DNA of 41,467 nt. Source: a virus. The stretch covers positions 1-41,467 of the IMG/VR virus record IMGVR_UViG_3300042406_000242. One strand, 5' to 3'. The notes below the pieces were generated by a model. That model made no database searches, was not told the DNA's origin, and saw only the letters and a list, made by a program, of their open reading frames with translations. Shown here piece after piece: positions 33,650-41,467 of the stretch. Made by a program: the position numbers and the translations under genes. Position 1 is the first letter of the stretch. Each line of letters opens with the position of its first letter.

Positions 33650-36600
33650 TATTCACAAATTTCTAGGTTAAATAATTCATCTTCTAAACCATCAAGTTTA
33701 GAATCTTTGACTGTGTCTGCTATGTTGTCAATGTCTTTGGCACCATATTGAGATGCAACATCTGTTCCTTTAGATAAAACTGTTTTAATTTCTGGAGTAA
33801 CTTCGGCAACTTCTTGTGTTGGTTTCATAGTAGGTAGTTTTTGTTTTTCTACAGTGCTAGTTTCTAGCTTATCAAAGGTAACGAAAATAGTATCATTTCC
33901 ATTAACTTTTTGTAGCGTAACTCCATCTTTTTCAATTGATTTTACTGTAACTGGAGTACCTTCAGTTGCCCATGCAGACTCAGCTGCAAGAGACTTAGTT
34001 ATAACTCTTGAACCATATTCTTCAGATGGAATTCCTTCTTTAACAATGCGTTCAAGAATTGACTTAGGAAGGGCATCAATAGTCTTATTTTTATAACCCA
34101 TTTGGTTAAGCATTTGTCTTAACTCAGGATTAATTTCAGTTACTACTTGGATACCTTCTTGTGTTGGTTCTTCAGTTACTGGAGGACCTACAATATCTTC
34201 TAAGTCTGCAACTTCAGCGTCTACAAAACTATATGTAGCTACTGGAGGAGTTTTATCTGTTTCATTAGTTATGTCAGCAAACTCTTCTGCAGTTTCAGCT
34301 GTAGCCTCTGCTTTAGGGGAAGCTGGTGTAGCACCCTCAAGTTTATTCTTTACTGTAATATCTTCAGCTACATCATCCAATAGATCATATAGATATCTAA
34401 TTTGATCATAGTATCTGTCAGCGGCAGCTTCAAGCTGGCTTAATCTAGTACGTTCCTCATCTTGTACTTGTTCTAGGAATTCTACATCATCCATAGTATC
34501 AAGTACTAATTTCTCAAGTTGATCAAACTGATTTTTTAATCCAGCATATCCATTAGCTTTTGCTATAGAAGCAGCATTAGTAGACTTAATTAATTTACCA
34601 AGTTCGTCTTTAGATAAAACTTTAAAGCCAGTTTTCTTTTGGAAATCTGTCATTGTCTTATATCTTGAGTTCCAAACATTTAGATACTCTTTTAAATAAG
34701 CAACAGATTTAGCAATTGCATTCTTAAGAATAGAAATTAATTTCTCTACTGTAGTAAGTTTCTTTTCAAGCTTAGTAATCTTTTCACGGATATCAGCTCT
34801 TGATAAAATATTAAGATTAGGATCAGCTATCATATTTTTATAATAGTTGATCTGATTAGTAATATCTTTTTTATTTGCTTCTACAGTTTTTAAATCTGCT
34901 TTAAGTTCAGCAATTTTTGCCAATGTAGTTTTTGCAACTTCAAATTCTCTTTCTACTTGAGCTTTAATATCTCTTTTTCTAATTTTAGTCTTAGGTCTAT
35001 TCTTATACTTAAAGTCTACAATAGCTTTAATCATTTCACTAATCTGATTTGCATCAGCCATTGCAGTTTCTAATTGTACACCAGTAAGCTCTAAACTAGT
35101 ATCAAGTAACTCTTGCAAATGCTTGAGAGTATCCTTAATGTTAGCAGCATCAGTAGCTAGTTTATTTCTTTTTTGCTCTAATAAAGCAACTCTTTTAGCA
35201 AGTGCTTTCTTAGCTTGTTCTCTTTTCTTTTTAATATCTCTATTGATATCATTCACATTCTTGGCAGGTTCTGCTTCTTTAGGTTCTTCCTCTGGAGTTT
35301 CCTCTGAAGAAGTGTCTTCCTTAGATAATGCTTCAGCATTTTCTGTTTTAATAAGATATCTATTTACAAGATCAAAATCAAACTTAGCCATTAATGCAGC
35401 TTCCTTCTCTTCATTTGTTTTTTCAGAGTCAGGTTTTTTATTTAATCTATTATATTGACTTTCTAATTTTTTAGCCAAAGCTTTAATTTCAGAAAGATCC
35501 ATTGCTGAAAGATCATACACTTCTCCCTCAAATGTTACTTCAGGAGCATCATTAGCTTCAATTGCTTTTTGTGTAGCTTCATCAAGTTTTTCTTTATTGT
35601 AGTCTTCAATAATCTTTGCAGCAGTTGGGTTATCCTTTATAAACTCATCCAACATATTTAATATCTCTATCTCTTCCATCTCAGAAACTTCATCAATAAG
35701 TTTCTCATCTGTTTCAATATAGTCATTAAATGCATTATTTAATCTTTGTTGTAGTTCAGCATCCATGGATTCCCATGAACTATTAACTGTAAACTGTACA
35801 TAATCAGCTTGTTGAATTTGTACATCATCCTCAAGTTTCTGAATATTGAGTCTAATTACATCTTGCTTTCTTTCTGAGTATTGATTCTCTAGTTTTCTTA
35901 CTTCAATTGGATCAGGTTTAAGTTCTACTCTATAGATATCTCCAGAGGTAAAGCCTCCATCAAATTCATCTATAGTAATTTCTTCACCATTTTTATCTCC
36001 AAGTTTAAGCACATTACCGTCTTTATAGATAGTAATTTCAGATACATCTTTACCCTGTACAAGTTTTGCATCAATGTAATCACCATCAGCAAGTTGCTCA
36101 GATAGTTCTTCTAGAGTAGCCAGGTTATTCTTTAATTGAAGTTTACCTTTCTTTGTAACTCTTTCAGTTTTTGGCAATGCATTAATCTCTCTTTGCAATT
36201 CAACATCAAGATTAGCTAACTCAGCATTAAGCATCTGATCTAATGTCTTAGCATAACTAGTACGGTCCATCATTTTGAGTCTAAGAGCTCTTTCAAATAA
36301 CTCTACATACTCATCATAATCTGGATGACCTTCTTTAATTACTGCTTTTCTAGTTGCATCAAAGAATTCATTTGGAAGTTTATTATTTCTTTGAAATTCA
36401 TATGCATCATCTGCACTGATAAATACATTTTTGTCAGCTAGTTTATTTAGTAAAGTATTTAGTTCAAGATTTGTAATCTCTTGATTTACTAATCCTTCAT
36501 AGTATTCTTTTCTATTATCATAAAGTCTTTGCATCCATGTGTAGTTTCTCTCCACATGTTCTGTAAAACTTTTTGGATTATGAAGCATATTCACATAAGA

Positions 36601-39549
36601 AGATAAAGTACTTGCTTCTCTTCCTAATCTATAGTTATCCATTAGAAGCTCAAATGCTTCTTCTGCTTTACTATCAAAATAATCTTCATCATTGATACCA
36701 GCAATAGATCTTAAATATTCTTTATATGCAAGTTCAAGATCAGCTTCTGCTCTAGTTGTGTTTTCTTCAGATTTAGATTTAACTCTCAGTTGTCTATCAA
36801 GTTCTTGTCTTGCTTCTGCTTCAAGTTCAGCTGGATCAATTGGATTGCCCTCATCATCTACTTGATTTTCAAATAAACCTGCACTGCGCATCTTTTCAAT
36901 CTGAGCTTCTTTATCTAATACATTGTATTTAAAATAATACTCATATGCTTTATTGAGACCTTTGACAGCTTCAATTTTTCTTTGTCTTTTAGATATCTCA
37001 TCTGGTGTAAGAGTATCTTTTTGAGCATCTAATTCACTTTGTAAAAGTTCAGCTTCATTCTTAAGTTTAGATGGATTGAATAGAACTTGAACTTCAGAAT
37101 CAGTCATCTTAGATAAAGGCTTCTGGCTTCTGATAGTCTTTTCAATACTATCCATTCTTTTACGTGCATTATCATAACTTTCATTCATGAATATAGCATT
37201 TGCTTTTGCTACATCCCATGCAGATGAAAATATTGCAGCTTTCTTATATGCATCAGAACCTTTTTCATATCCACTTAAATCCACAGGATTTGGATATCTA
37301 GATTCCATTTGATCATACCTTTCAGATATTTTATCTACTCTAGAAAGAATCTCATCAACTCTTTGTTGGTATTCTGCACCTTTACCCTTTTCTAAGTTAA
37401 ATTCAATTTCAACTTCTTCTGGTGTCATTTCTTTAACCGCAGCAATATTCTCTTTAAAATATTCAATACTGTTTGTTTGCAATGCAGACGTTACTGCACT
37501 TACCAATGCATGATCTTCAGAGTCAAGTGTTTCTTTTCTATTACCAGAGTTTCTAATATCAGCTATCTTATTTTGAGTAGCATAATTAAATATCTTTGAA
37601 TCAAAGAATTGTTTAGGGTCAGAATATAGAGCATTTAATTGTGCAGCTACTTGTTTACCATAATTAGCTCTTTTATTTTTATAGTCTTCAAATGCTTCTG
37701 TATCGAAGATTTTATTATAACCTAAACTAATCCACTCAATACTTTTATTAAGAGGTGAAGCAAACATACCCATTACAAAACCAGATGAGAATGTTTCAAA
37801 ACCTTTTTCTGTAAATGGATTTTCTTCAGCCCACTTATCTGCAAAGTAAGAGTACTTGTCTCTCATTGCATTAGTAGTACTACCCTGAGCATATAGATAT
37901 GATCTTACAGCTGGATTATTAAATGCATCTGTATAGTATCCTTCCATTGCTCCTGCAATAGTTTCTTGTAAGTTTTCTTGAATACCTTCGGTTATGTTAG
38001 CTTTAAAATAACCTACAGATCCTTTAGTCGCTCTTATAGCTAAATCTTTAGTAGCTCCTTTAAATCCTAAACCTTTAATGTTTTCAAGATAAGTTTTAAA
38101 ACTACCATCAATATATTTAAATTCTCCTTTTGCTAATTTACCAGTAGCATCTTTAGCTCTTTGAAAAACTACTTTACCTGCATTTTTAAAATTTACAATA
38201 TCATCCGTAGCACCTTTTAAGAATTTAGATGGACCACCTTTCATAATATTAGGGAAAGTAATTTTATTACTTCCATATATTAATGCAGAGTTCCAAGCAA
38301 TTGTTTCTGCAGATGCTGCTTTGGCTTGTTGCTCAAATGCTTTTTGAATTTCATTAGATGGAGCTTTGCCATTTTTCTCATAATACTTATCATATAGACT
38401 ATCGTACACAGAGTTTTGTACCATGCCTCCTTCAAGTCTTGCTTCAGCTAAAGCAAGGTTGATACCTCTAACATCTCTATAGAATCCTCCTGCTGTTTTT
38501 GATAATGCAGCAAGACCAGATAGGTTATCAAACTTACCAATCTTATATATATCACCTACAGCTTCAAATGTATTTGTAAGTGGGTTAAAGAACTGACCAA
38601 CTTTACTATTTGCAGCTTTATAAAAGCTTCTTGCCGCTTGTGAGTTACCTAATGCTTGTAAACTATTGCGAAACATATCACCACCTTTATCAAGCATTGT
38701 AAACTTAGGAAGACCTTTTCCAATTCTTTGTAAGTTTGCACCTAATCTTGCAGCAAGAACTCCACCACCTGCACCACCAGTAGCACCAGTAATTACAGCT
38801 TCTGCAGCAAATTCTGCCACAGCTTCCATCATGATACCAGCTGTATAGCCAAAGTTCATCATGGTATTATTCATAAAACCTGCAACACCACCTTTAGTAG
38901 ATTGACCTATAGCAGCGGCTTCTTCATATATTCTAGCATCTTCAGTATCACCACTGAAGTCACCTTGTAACATTTTAAAAAGACTTTTAGGAGCAGACTT
39001 AAAACCTTGCCATGCTAATGGGAAGAATGAGTGTTGCATCATTCTAGTAAAGTCATTCCATCCAGTAGTTCTTTCATTAAAGACAGCTTCATTATCTCTT
39101 AATGGAGAGAAGCCAATCTCATCAAACTTAGTCTGACCATATGCGGCATATCTTTTATAAAAAGAATTACCACCAGACCCAGCATTGTAAGAATACATCT
39201 TAGCATACTGATTCTGATCTTGGTTAGCTTGAGCAATAGATTTACCATAGTCATATAGACTACTTTTTATATCTTCAAATCTTGGAGTCTTTTTTGGTCC
39301 CGTGCCACCAGGAGGTTTACCAATTAAGTTTTTTTGTATACTAAGATTTGGTCTATCAATAGAATCAAATGAAGGTATAGGAGAATTATATGCAGCCGGT
39401 GTAGGAAAATTAATTTCAGGCATAGATATTCTATCTCCCTCAAAAGGCTTATAACTTTGAATATCTAAATTAGGTCTGTTGATTCCACCAAACTGTGGTC
39501 CCAAAGAATCTAATGCACTGAAGTTATCAGTATTATTTTCACTGGCCAT
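33649..39549 (-). CDS. Giant coiled-coil virion/cargo protein (1,966 aa)
   Basis: A 1,966-residue protein without a recognisable enzyme motif. The N-terminus is disordered and Pro-rich, with two copies of an I-N/D-R-P-N-L-x-I-Q motif (residues 23-31 and 64-72). Around 235-275 lies a hydrophobic, Gly/Ala-rich segment (A-T-G-G-A-G-G-G-V-L-A-A) that could enter a membrane. Residues about 640-1330 are charged and helical, and about 1430-1730 are strongly coiled coil with Lys/Glu/Leu repeats. The C-terminus is acidic and Pro/Glu-rich with short beta segments. It overlaps the upstream gene by 11 bases and the polymerase start by one base (TAATG). Its position beside the RNA polymerase suggests an ejected cargo protein; this is inference. 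Confidence 0.7.
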   Translation of the reverse strand: MASENNTDNFSALDSLGPQFGGINRPNLDIQSYKPFEGDRISMPEINFPTPAAYNSPIPSFDSIDRPNLSIQKNLIGKPPGGTGPKKTPRFEDIKSSLYDYGKSIAQANQDQNQYAKMYSYNAGSGGNSFYKRYAAYGQTKFDEIGFSPLRDNEAVFNERTTGWNDFTRMMQHSFFPLAWQGFKSAPKSLFKMLQGDFSGDTEDARIYEEAAAIGQSTKGGVAGFMNNTMMNFGYTAGIMMEAVAEFAAEAVITGATGGAGGGVLAARLGANLQRIGKGLPKFTMLDKGGDMFRNSLQALGNSQAARSFYKAANSKVGQFFNPLTNTFEAVGDIYKIGKFDNLSGLAALSKTAGGFYRDVRGINLALAEARLEGGMVQNSVYDSLYDKYYEKNGKAPSNEIQKAFEQQAKAASAETIAWNSALIYGSNKITFPNIMKGGPSKFLKGATDDIVNFKNAGKVVFQRAKDATGKLAKGEFKYIDGSFKTYLENIKGLGFKGATKDLAIRATKGSVGYFKANITEGIQENLQETIAGAMEGYYTDAFNNPAVRSYLYAQGSTTNAMRDKYSYFADKWAEENPFTEKGFETFSSGFVMGMFASPLNKSIEWISLGYNKIFDTEAFEDYKNKRANYGKQVAAQLNALYSDPKQFFDSKIFNYATQNKIADIRNSGNRKETLDSEDHALVSAVTSALQTNSIEYFKENIAAVKEMTPEEVEIEFNLEKGKGAEYQQRVDEILSRVDKISERYDQMESRYPNPVDLSGYEKGSDAYKKAAIFSSAWDVAKANAIFMNESYDNARKRMDSIEKTIRSQKPLSKMTDSEVQVLFNPSKLKNEAELLQSELDAQKDTLTPDEISKRQRKIEAVKGLNKAYEYYFKYNVLDKEAQIEKMRSAGLFENQVDDEGNPIDPAELEAEARQELDRQLRVKSKSEENTTRAEADLELAYKEYLRSIAGINDEDYFDSKAEEAFELLMDNYRLGREASTLSSYVNMLHNPKSFTEHVERNYTWMQRLYDNRKEYYEGLVNQEITNLELNTLLNKLADKNVFISADDAYEFQRNNKLPNEFFDATRKAVIKEGHPDYDEYVELFERALRLKMMDRTSYAKTLDQMLNAELANLDVELQREINALPKTERVTKKGKLQLKNNLATLEELSEQLADGDYIDAKLVQGKDVSEITIYKDGNVLKLGDKNGEEITIDEFDGGFTSGDIYRVELKPDPIEVRKLENQYSERKQDVIRLNIQKLEDDVQIQQADYVQFTVNSSWESMDAELQQRLNNAFNDYIETDEKLIDEVSEMEEIEILNMLDEFIKDNPTAAKIIEDYNKEKLDEATQKAIEANDAPEVTFEGEVYDLSAMDLSEIKALAKKLESQYNRLNKKPDSEKTNEEKEAALMAKFDFDLVNRYLIKTENAEALSKEDTSSEETPEEEPKEAEPAKNVNDINRDIKKKREQAKKALAKRVALLEQKRNKLATDAANIKDTLKHLQELLDTSLELTGVQLETAMADANQISEMIKAIVDFKYKNRPKTKIRKRDIKAQVEREFEVAKTTLAKIAELKADLKTVEANKKDITNQINYYKNMIADPNLNILSRADIREKITKLEKKLTTVEKLISILKNAIAKSVAYLKEYLNVWNSRYKTMTDFQKKTGFKVLSKDELGKLIKSTNAASIAKANGYAGLKNQFDQLEKLVLDTMDDVEFLEQVQDEERTRLSQLEAAADRYYDQIRYLYDLLDDVAEDITVKNKLEGATPASPKAEATAETAEEFADITNETDKTPPVATYSFVDAEVADLEDIVGPPVTEEPTQEGIQVVTEINPELRQMLNQMGYKNKTIDALPKSILERIVKEGIPSEEYGSRVITKSLAAESAWATEGTPVTVKSIEKDGVTLQKVNGNDTIFVTFDKLETSTVEKQKLPTMKPTQEVAEVTPEIKTVLSKGTDVASQYGAKDIDNIADTVKDSKLDGLEDELFNLEICE

Positions 39550-41467
39550 TATAATAATATTGGTTGCTCTGTTTTACTAAATCAAAATAATTAAATGCCA
39601 TCTCATTTCTGTGTGAAGTAAGATTGTTTCCAAATGAAGTTTGATTCTCTGTCATTCTGGCTATTTCATATTTTCCTGTTTCAGGATTCCACAAAGGGTA
39701 CTCTGTAACTACTGTATAATCTCCAGTGCCAAATTCATTTTTACTGATATTAATTTTAAATCTACCATCTAATGGATCAGAATAAGAATACTTTCCTTTT
39801 GAATCTACATAAGCTGAAAGCGGATCTTTGAATGATGCTTTATACATACTATTATTCATAGACTTAGAATCTGTCATAATGTTAATACCATTCTTTAAGA
39901 TTGCCTGTGCTTCAGCTTGTGTAAGTAGATTATTATTCTGTTCTTTATTAGTAGAAACATATTGTTTTAACCACTCATTAGTTGGTTTAATAATTACAGC
40001 AGCTCTTCTAGTACTACCTGTAGCAACAGGAGCAACACCTAAGGTAAATGTTCCTACTTTTGATTTAGGAGAACTCATGTCTGCTTGCAATTGAGATAAT
40101 AATGCAGCTACTTTAGCATTCTTTGCACCACCTGCTTGATCCCAATTTGTTTTAGAATATCCTTGAAAAGATGATCTTACTTTAGTAGTATCACCAAAGT
40201 CTAAGTTTCTTAGGTCATTATAAACTTCACCGTAATATTTTCTACCATATGAACTTCTTGGGTTAATTTGAAGAGCAGTAGCTCCTTCAGAGAAAACACC
40301 AGTCCCTTTAGTATAAAACTCTGATAAACCAACAACAGGTTTTCTTACAACTTTTTCTGATCTCCAAGCTTCATCCGCAGCAGTTAACATTTCTTTGTAA
40401 TCAACATTTGCACTTCTACCAGTTTTTCTATATACTGCAGTTTTAAATTCTTTTTCAGATCTTAATGTACCAGACTCATCATAAAGAAAAGCTGCATCTC
40501 CATAGCCACCTCTCATTAACTGTCTTTCAACAGCTCTACTAGATTCAGTTCTCCAAGCTTTATCTTCTTTTACATAGTTGATATAATCCTGGAACTCAAC
40601 ATTAGATGCAACAATTTTCTTAGCTCTTTCACCTTTAAGTTCTGTTAATTGTGAATTTGATCTAATCCAGTTATCATATCTATCTTTAATATTCTCAAGA
40701 TCTTTTGTTCCAACTTCTCTAGTTAAGAATGCAACAGGATTAGCTTGAAGTTTTTTATTAAATTCAGTAAGACTGATGTTTGGATTTTTATCATAATGTA
40801 AGATCTCATTTAACTTCTGTTTTGAGATTTTACCATTATTATATAATTCAAACAAAGTACTTACAGTATTCTTAGCCCAAGGCATTGCAGCATCAGTAGT
40901 TTTCATCTTAACCATATCACGGCTAAGACCGATTGCATTCTGTTTGTCTGTTGCAGAACCTTTAGCATTTTTAATTACAAAGAAGTTCTTTTGATCTTCA
41001 TAAGGAGTAGCTTGATTATTCTCATCATAATAGTGAGTACCAGCAGCAACTCTTGCTTTGTCAGCTTCAGTTTTAGCTCTTAGGTTTTCTTTGAGCATTG
41101 CAACTTCTTTAGCTCCTTGAATACGCATTTTAGTAAGTGCCGCATTCTGTTGGAACTTCTCTTCATTTACTTTGTAAATATTAGCATCAAGATCTACTTT
41201 AGAGTTTCTATAAGCTAAGGCATGAGCGGCCTCACCTAATGCTTTCTGCATTAATGAAGATGCCACACCACTATCTACTTTAAATCTTAATGATTCAATA
41301 TCACCGTATGGATTTTTAAAACCATTACTACCTGCAGCATTATTAACCTGACCTCCGTTAAGTAAATCATTTTCTTTCTTAGCTCTTTCAAGAACTTGAT
41401 CATTAATACCCTTATTCATTTTAAGGGCTTCTAACTGCATTTTTACATCAGGACCAGCAGTTCCATT
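39539..41467 (-). CDS. Large structural/cargo-like protein, 5' end outside window
   Basis: The frame is open to the right edge of the window (642 codons seen). An internal ATG at 41440 is not a convincing start because the frame continues upstream with ordinary coding sequence (N-G-T-A-G-P-D-V-K). The fragment is hydrophilic: a helical N-terminal third with Ala/Lys-rich amphipathic stretches, a polar middle, and a Tyr/Asn/Ser-rich C-terminal third with beta character that ends Y-Y-Y-N-G-Q. No enzyme motif is seen. Its stop lies 11 bases inside the next gene. By context it is a virion protein of the same ejected set; the exact family is not recognised. Confidence 0.65.
   Translation of the reverse strand, partial: NGTAGPDVKMQLEALKMNKGINDQVLERAKKENDLLNGGQVNNAAGSNGFKNPYGDIESLRFKVDSGVASSLMQKALGEAAHALAYRNSKVDLDANIYKVNEEKFQQNAALTKMRIQGAKEVAMLKENLRAKTEADKARVAAGTHYYDENNQATPYEDQKNFFVIKNAKGSATDKQNAIGLSRDMVKMKTTDAAMPWAKNTVSTLFELYNNGKISKQKLNEILHYDKNPNISLTEFNKKLQANPVAFLTREVGTKDLENIKDRYDNWIRSNSQLTELKGERAKKIVASNVEFQDYINYVKEDKAWRTESSRAVERQLMRGGYGDAAFLYDESGTLRSEKEFKTAVYRKTGRSANVDYKEMLTAADEAWRSEKVVRKPVVGLSEFYTKGTGVFSEGATALQINPRSSYGRKYYGEVYNDLRNLDFGDTTKVRSSFQGYSKTNWDQAGGAKNAKVAALLSQLQADMSSPKSKVGTFTLGVAPVATGSTRRAAVIIKPTNEWLKQYVSTNKEQNNNLLTQAEAQAILKNGINIMTDSKSMNNSMYKASFKDPLSAYVDSKGKYSYSDPLDGRFKINISKNEFGTGDYTVVTEYPLWNPETGKYEIARMTENQTSFGNNLTSHRNEMAFNYFDLVKQSNQYYYNGQ

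Noticed and set aside
1-41467. TAG-to-Gln recoding as in some crAss-like phages
   Set aside because: TAG ends several genes (for example at 4967-4969, 6133-6135 and 11671-11673) at sensible positions, and the giant frames are complete with the standard code.
1-41467. tRNA genes, CRISPR arrays, insertion sequences, integrase or attachment sites
   Set aside because: Intergenic gaps are all under about 100 bases and hold only hairpin terminators or short leaders; no direct-repeat arrays or transposase motifs were seen.

Overview
This window looks like part of the genome of a crAss-like bacteriophage (order Crassvirales), most likely infecting a member of the Bacteroidota. The strongest evidence is a 4,700-residue protein carrying the two-barrel RNA polymerase catalytic signature (R-x-P segment followed by D-F-D-V-D-K) seen in virion RNA polymerases of crAss-like phages such as phi14:2. 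It lies in an operon of other giant, coiled-coil-rich proteins. Supporting signs are the AT-rich sequence, A-rich start contexts that mostly lack a clear Shine-Dalgarno sequence, tight gene packing and a replication module of phage type. The genetic code appears standard: TAA, TGA and TAG are all used as stops, so there is no sign of the TAG reassignment known in some relatives.

Left half (1-16120, + strand): an early/replication block of about 22 genes. In order: a truncated unknown gene and a tiny membrane protein; a DnaB-like helicase, an unknown protein, a Sak4-like recombinase ATPase and a probable ssDNA-binding protein; a terminator; a TOPRIM primase, a GIY-YIG-type nuclease, DUF6878-like and DUF6915-like proteins, an unknown protein, and a metallopeptidase/VWA protein paired with a MoxR-like AAA+ ATPase; a terminator; an unknown acidic-tailed protein, a PD-(D/E)XK exonuclease and two unknowns; a terminator; a family B DNA polymerase ending in a sliding-clamp-binding peptide and a DUF932-like protein; a terminator; a MazG-like nucleotide pyrophosphohydrolase, a hotdog thioesterase and two small proteins. 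A strong G/C hairpin at about 16104-16140 serves as a shared terminator for the two converging halves.

Right half (16134-41467, - strand): four very large, translationally coupled genes read right to left. They encode a structural/cargo-like protein cut by the window edge (642 residues seen), a 1,966-residue coiled-coil protein, the 4,700-residue polyvalent RNA polymerase, and an 1,138-residue protein with a C-terminal membrane segment. The polymerase chain also holds a HEAWH zincin motif, a SLOG-type nucleotide-binding domain, an ADP-ribosyltransferase-like domain, a complete SF1B helicase and a probable ASCH domain.

How it fits together (inference): the right-hand proteins would be made late, packaged and injected with the DNA. 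The RNA polymerase would then transcribe early genes such as those on the left, whose products replicate and recombine the genome (helicase, primase, PolB, ssDNA-binding protein, Sak4, exonuclease) and tune the host (MazG, thioesterase, MoxR-VWA). No tRNA, CRISPR array, insertion sequence or integrase was seen, and there is no gene-free stretch longer than about 100 bases.
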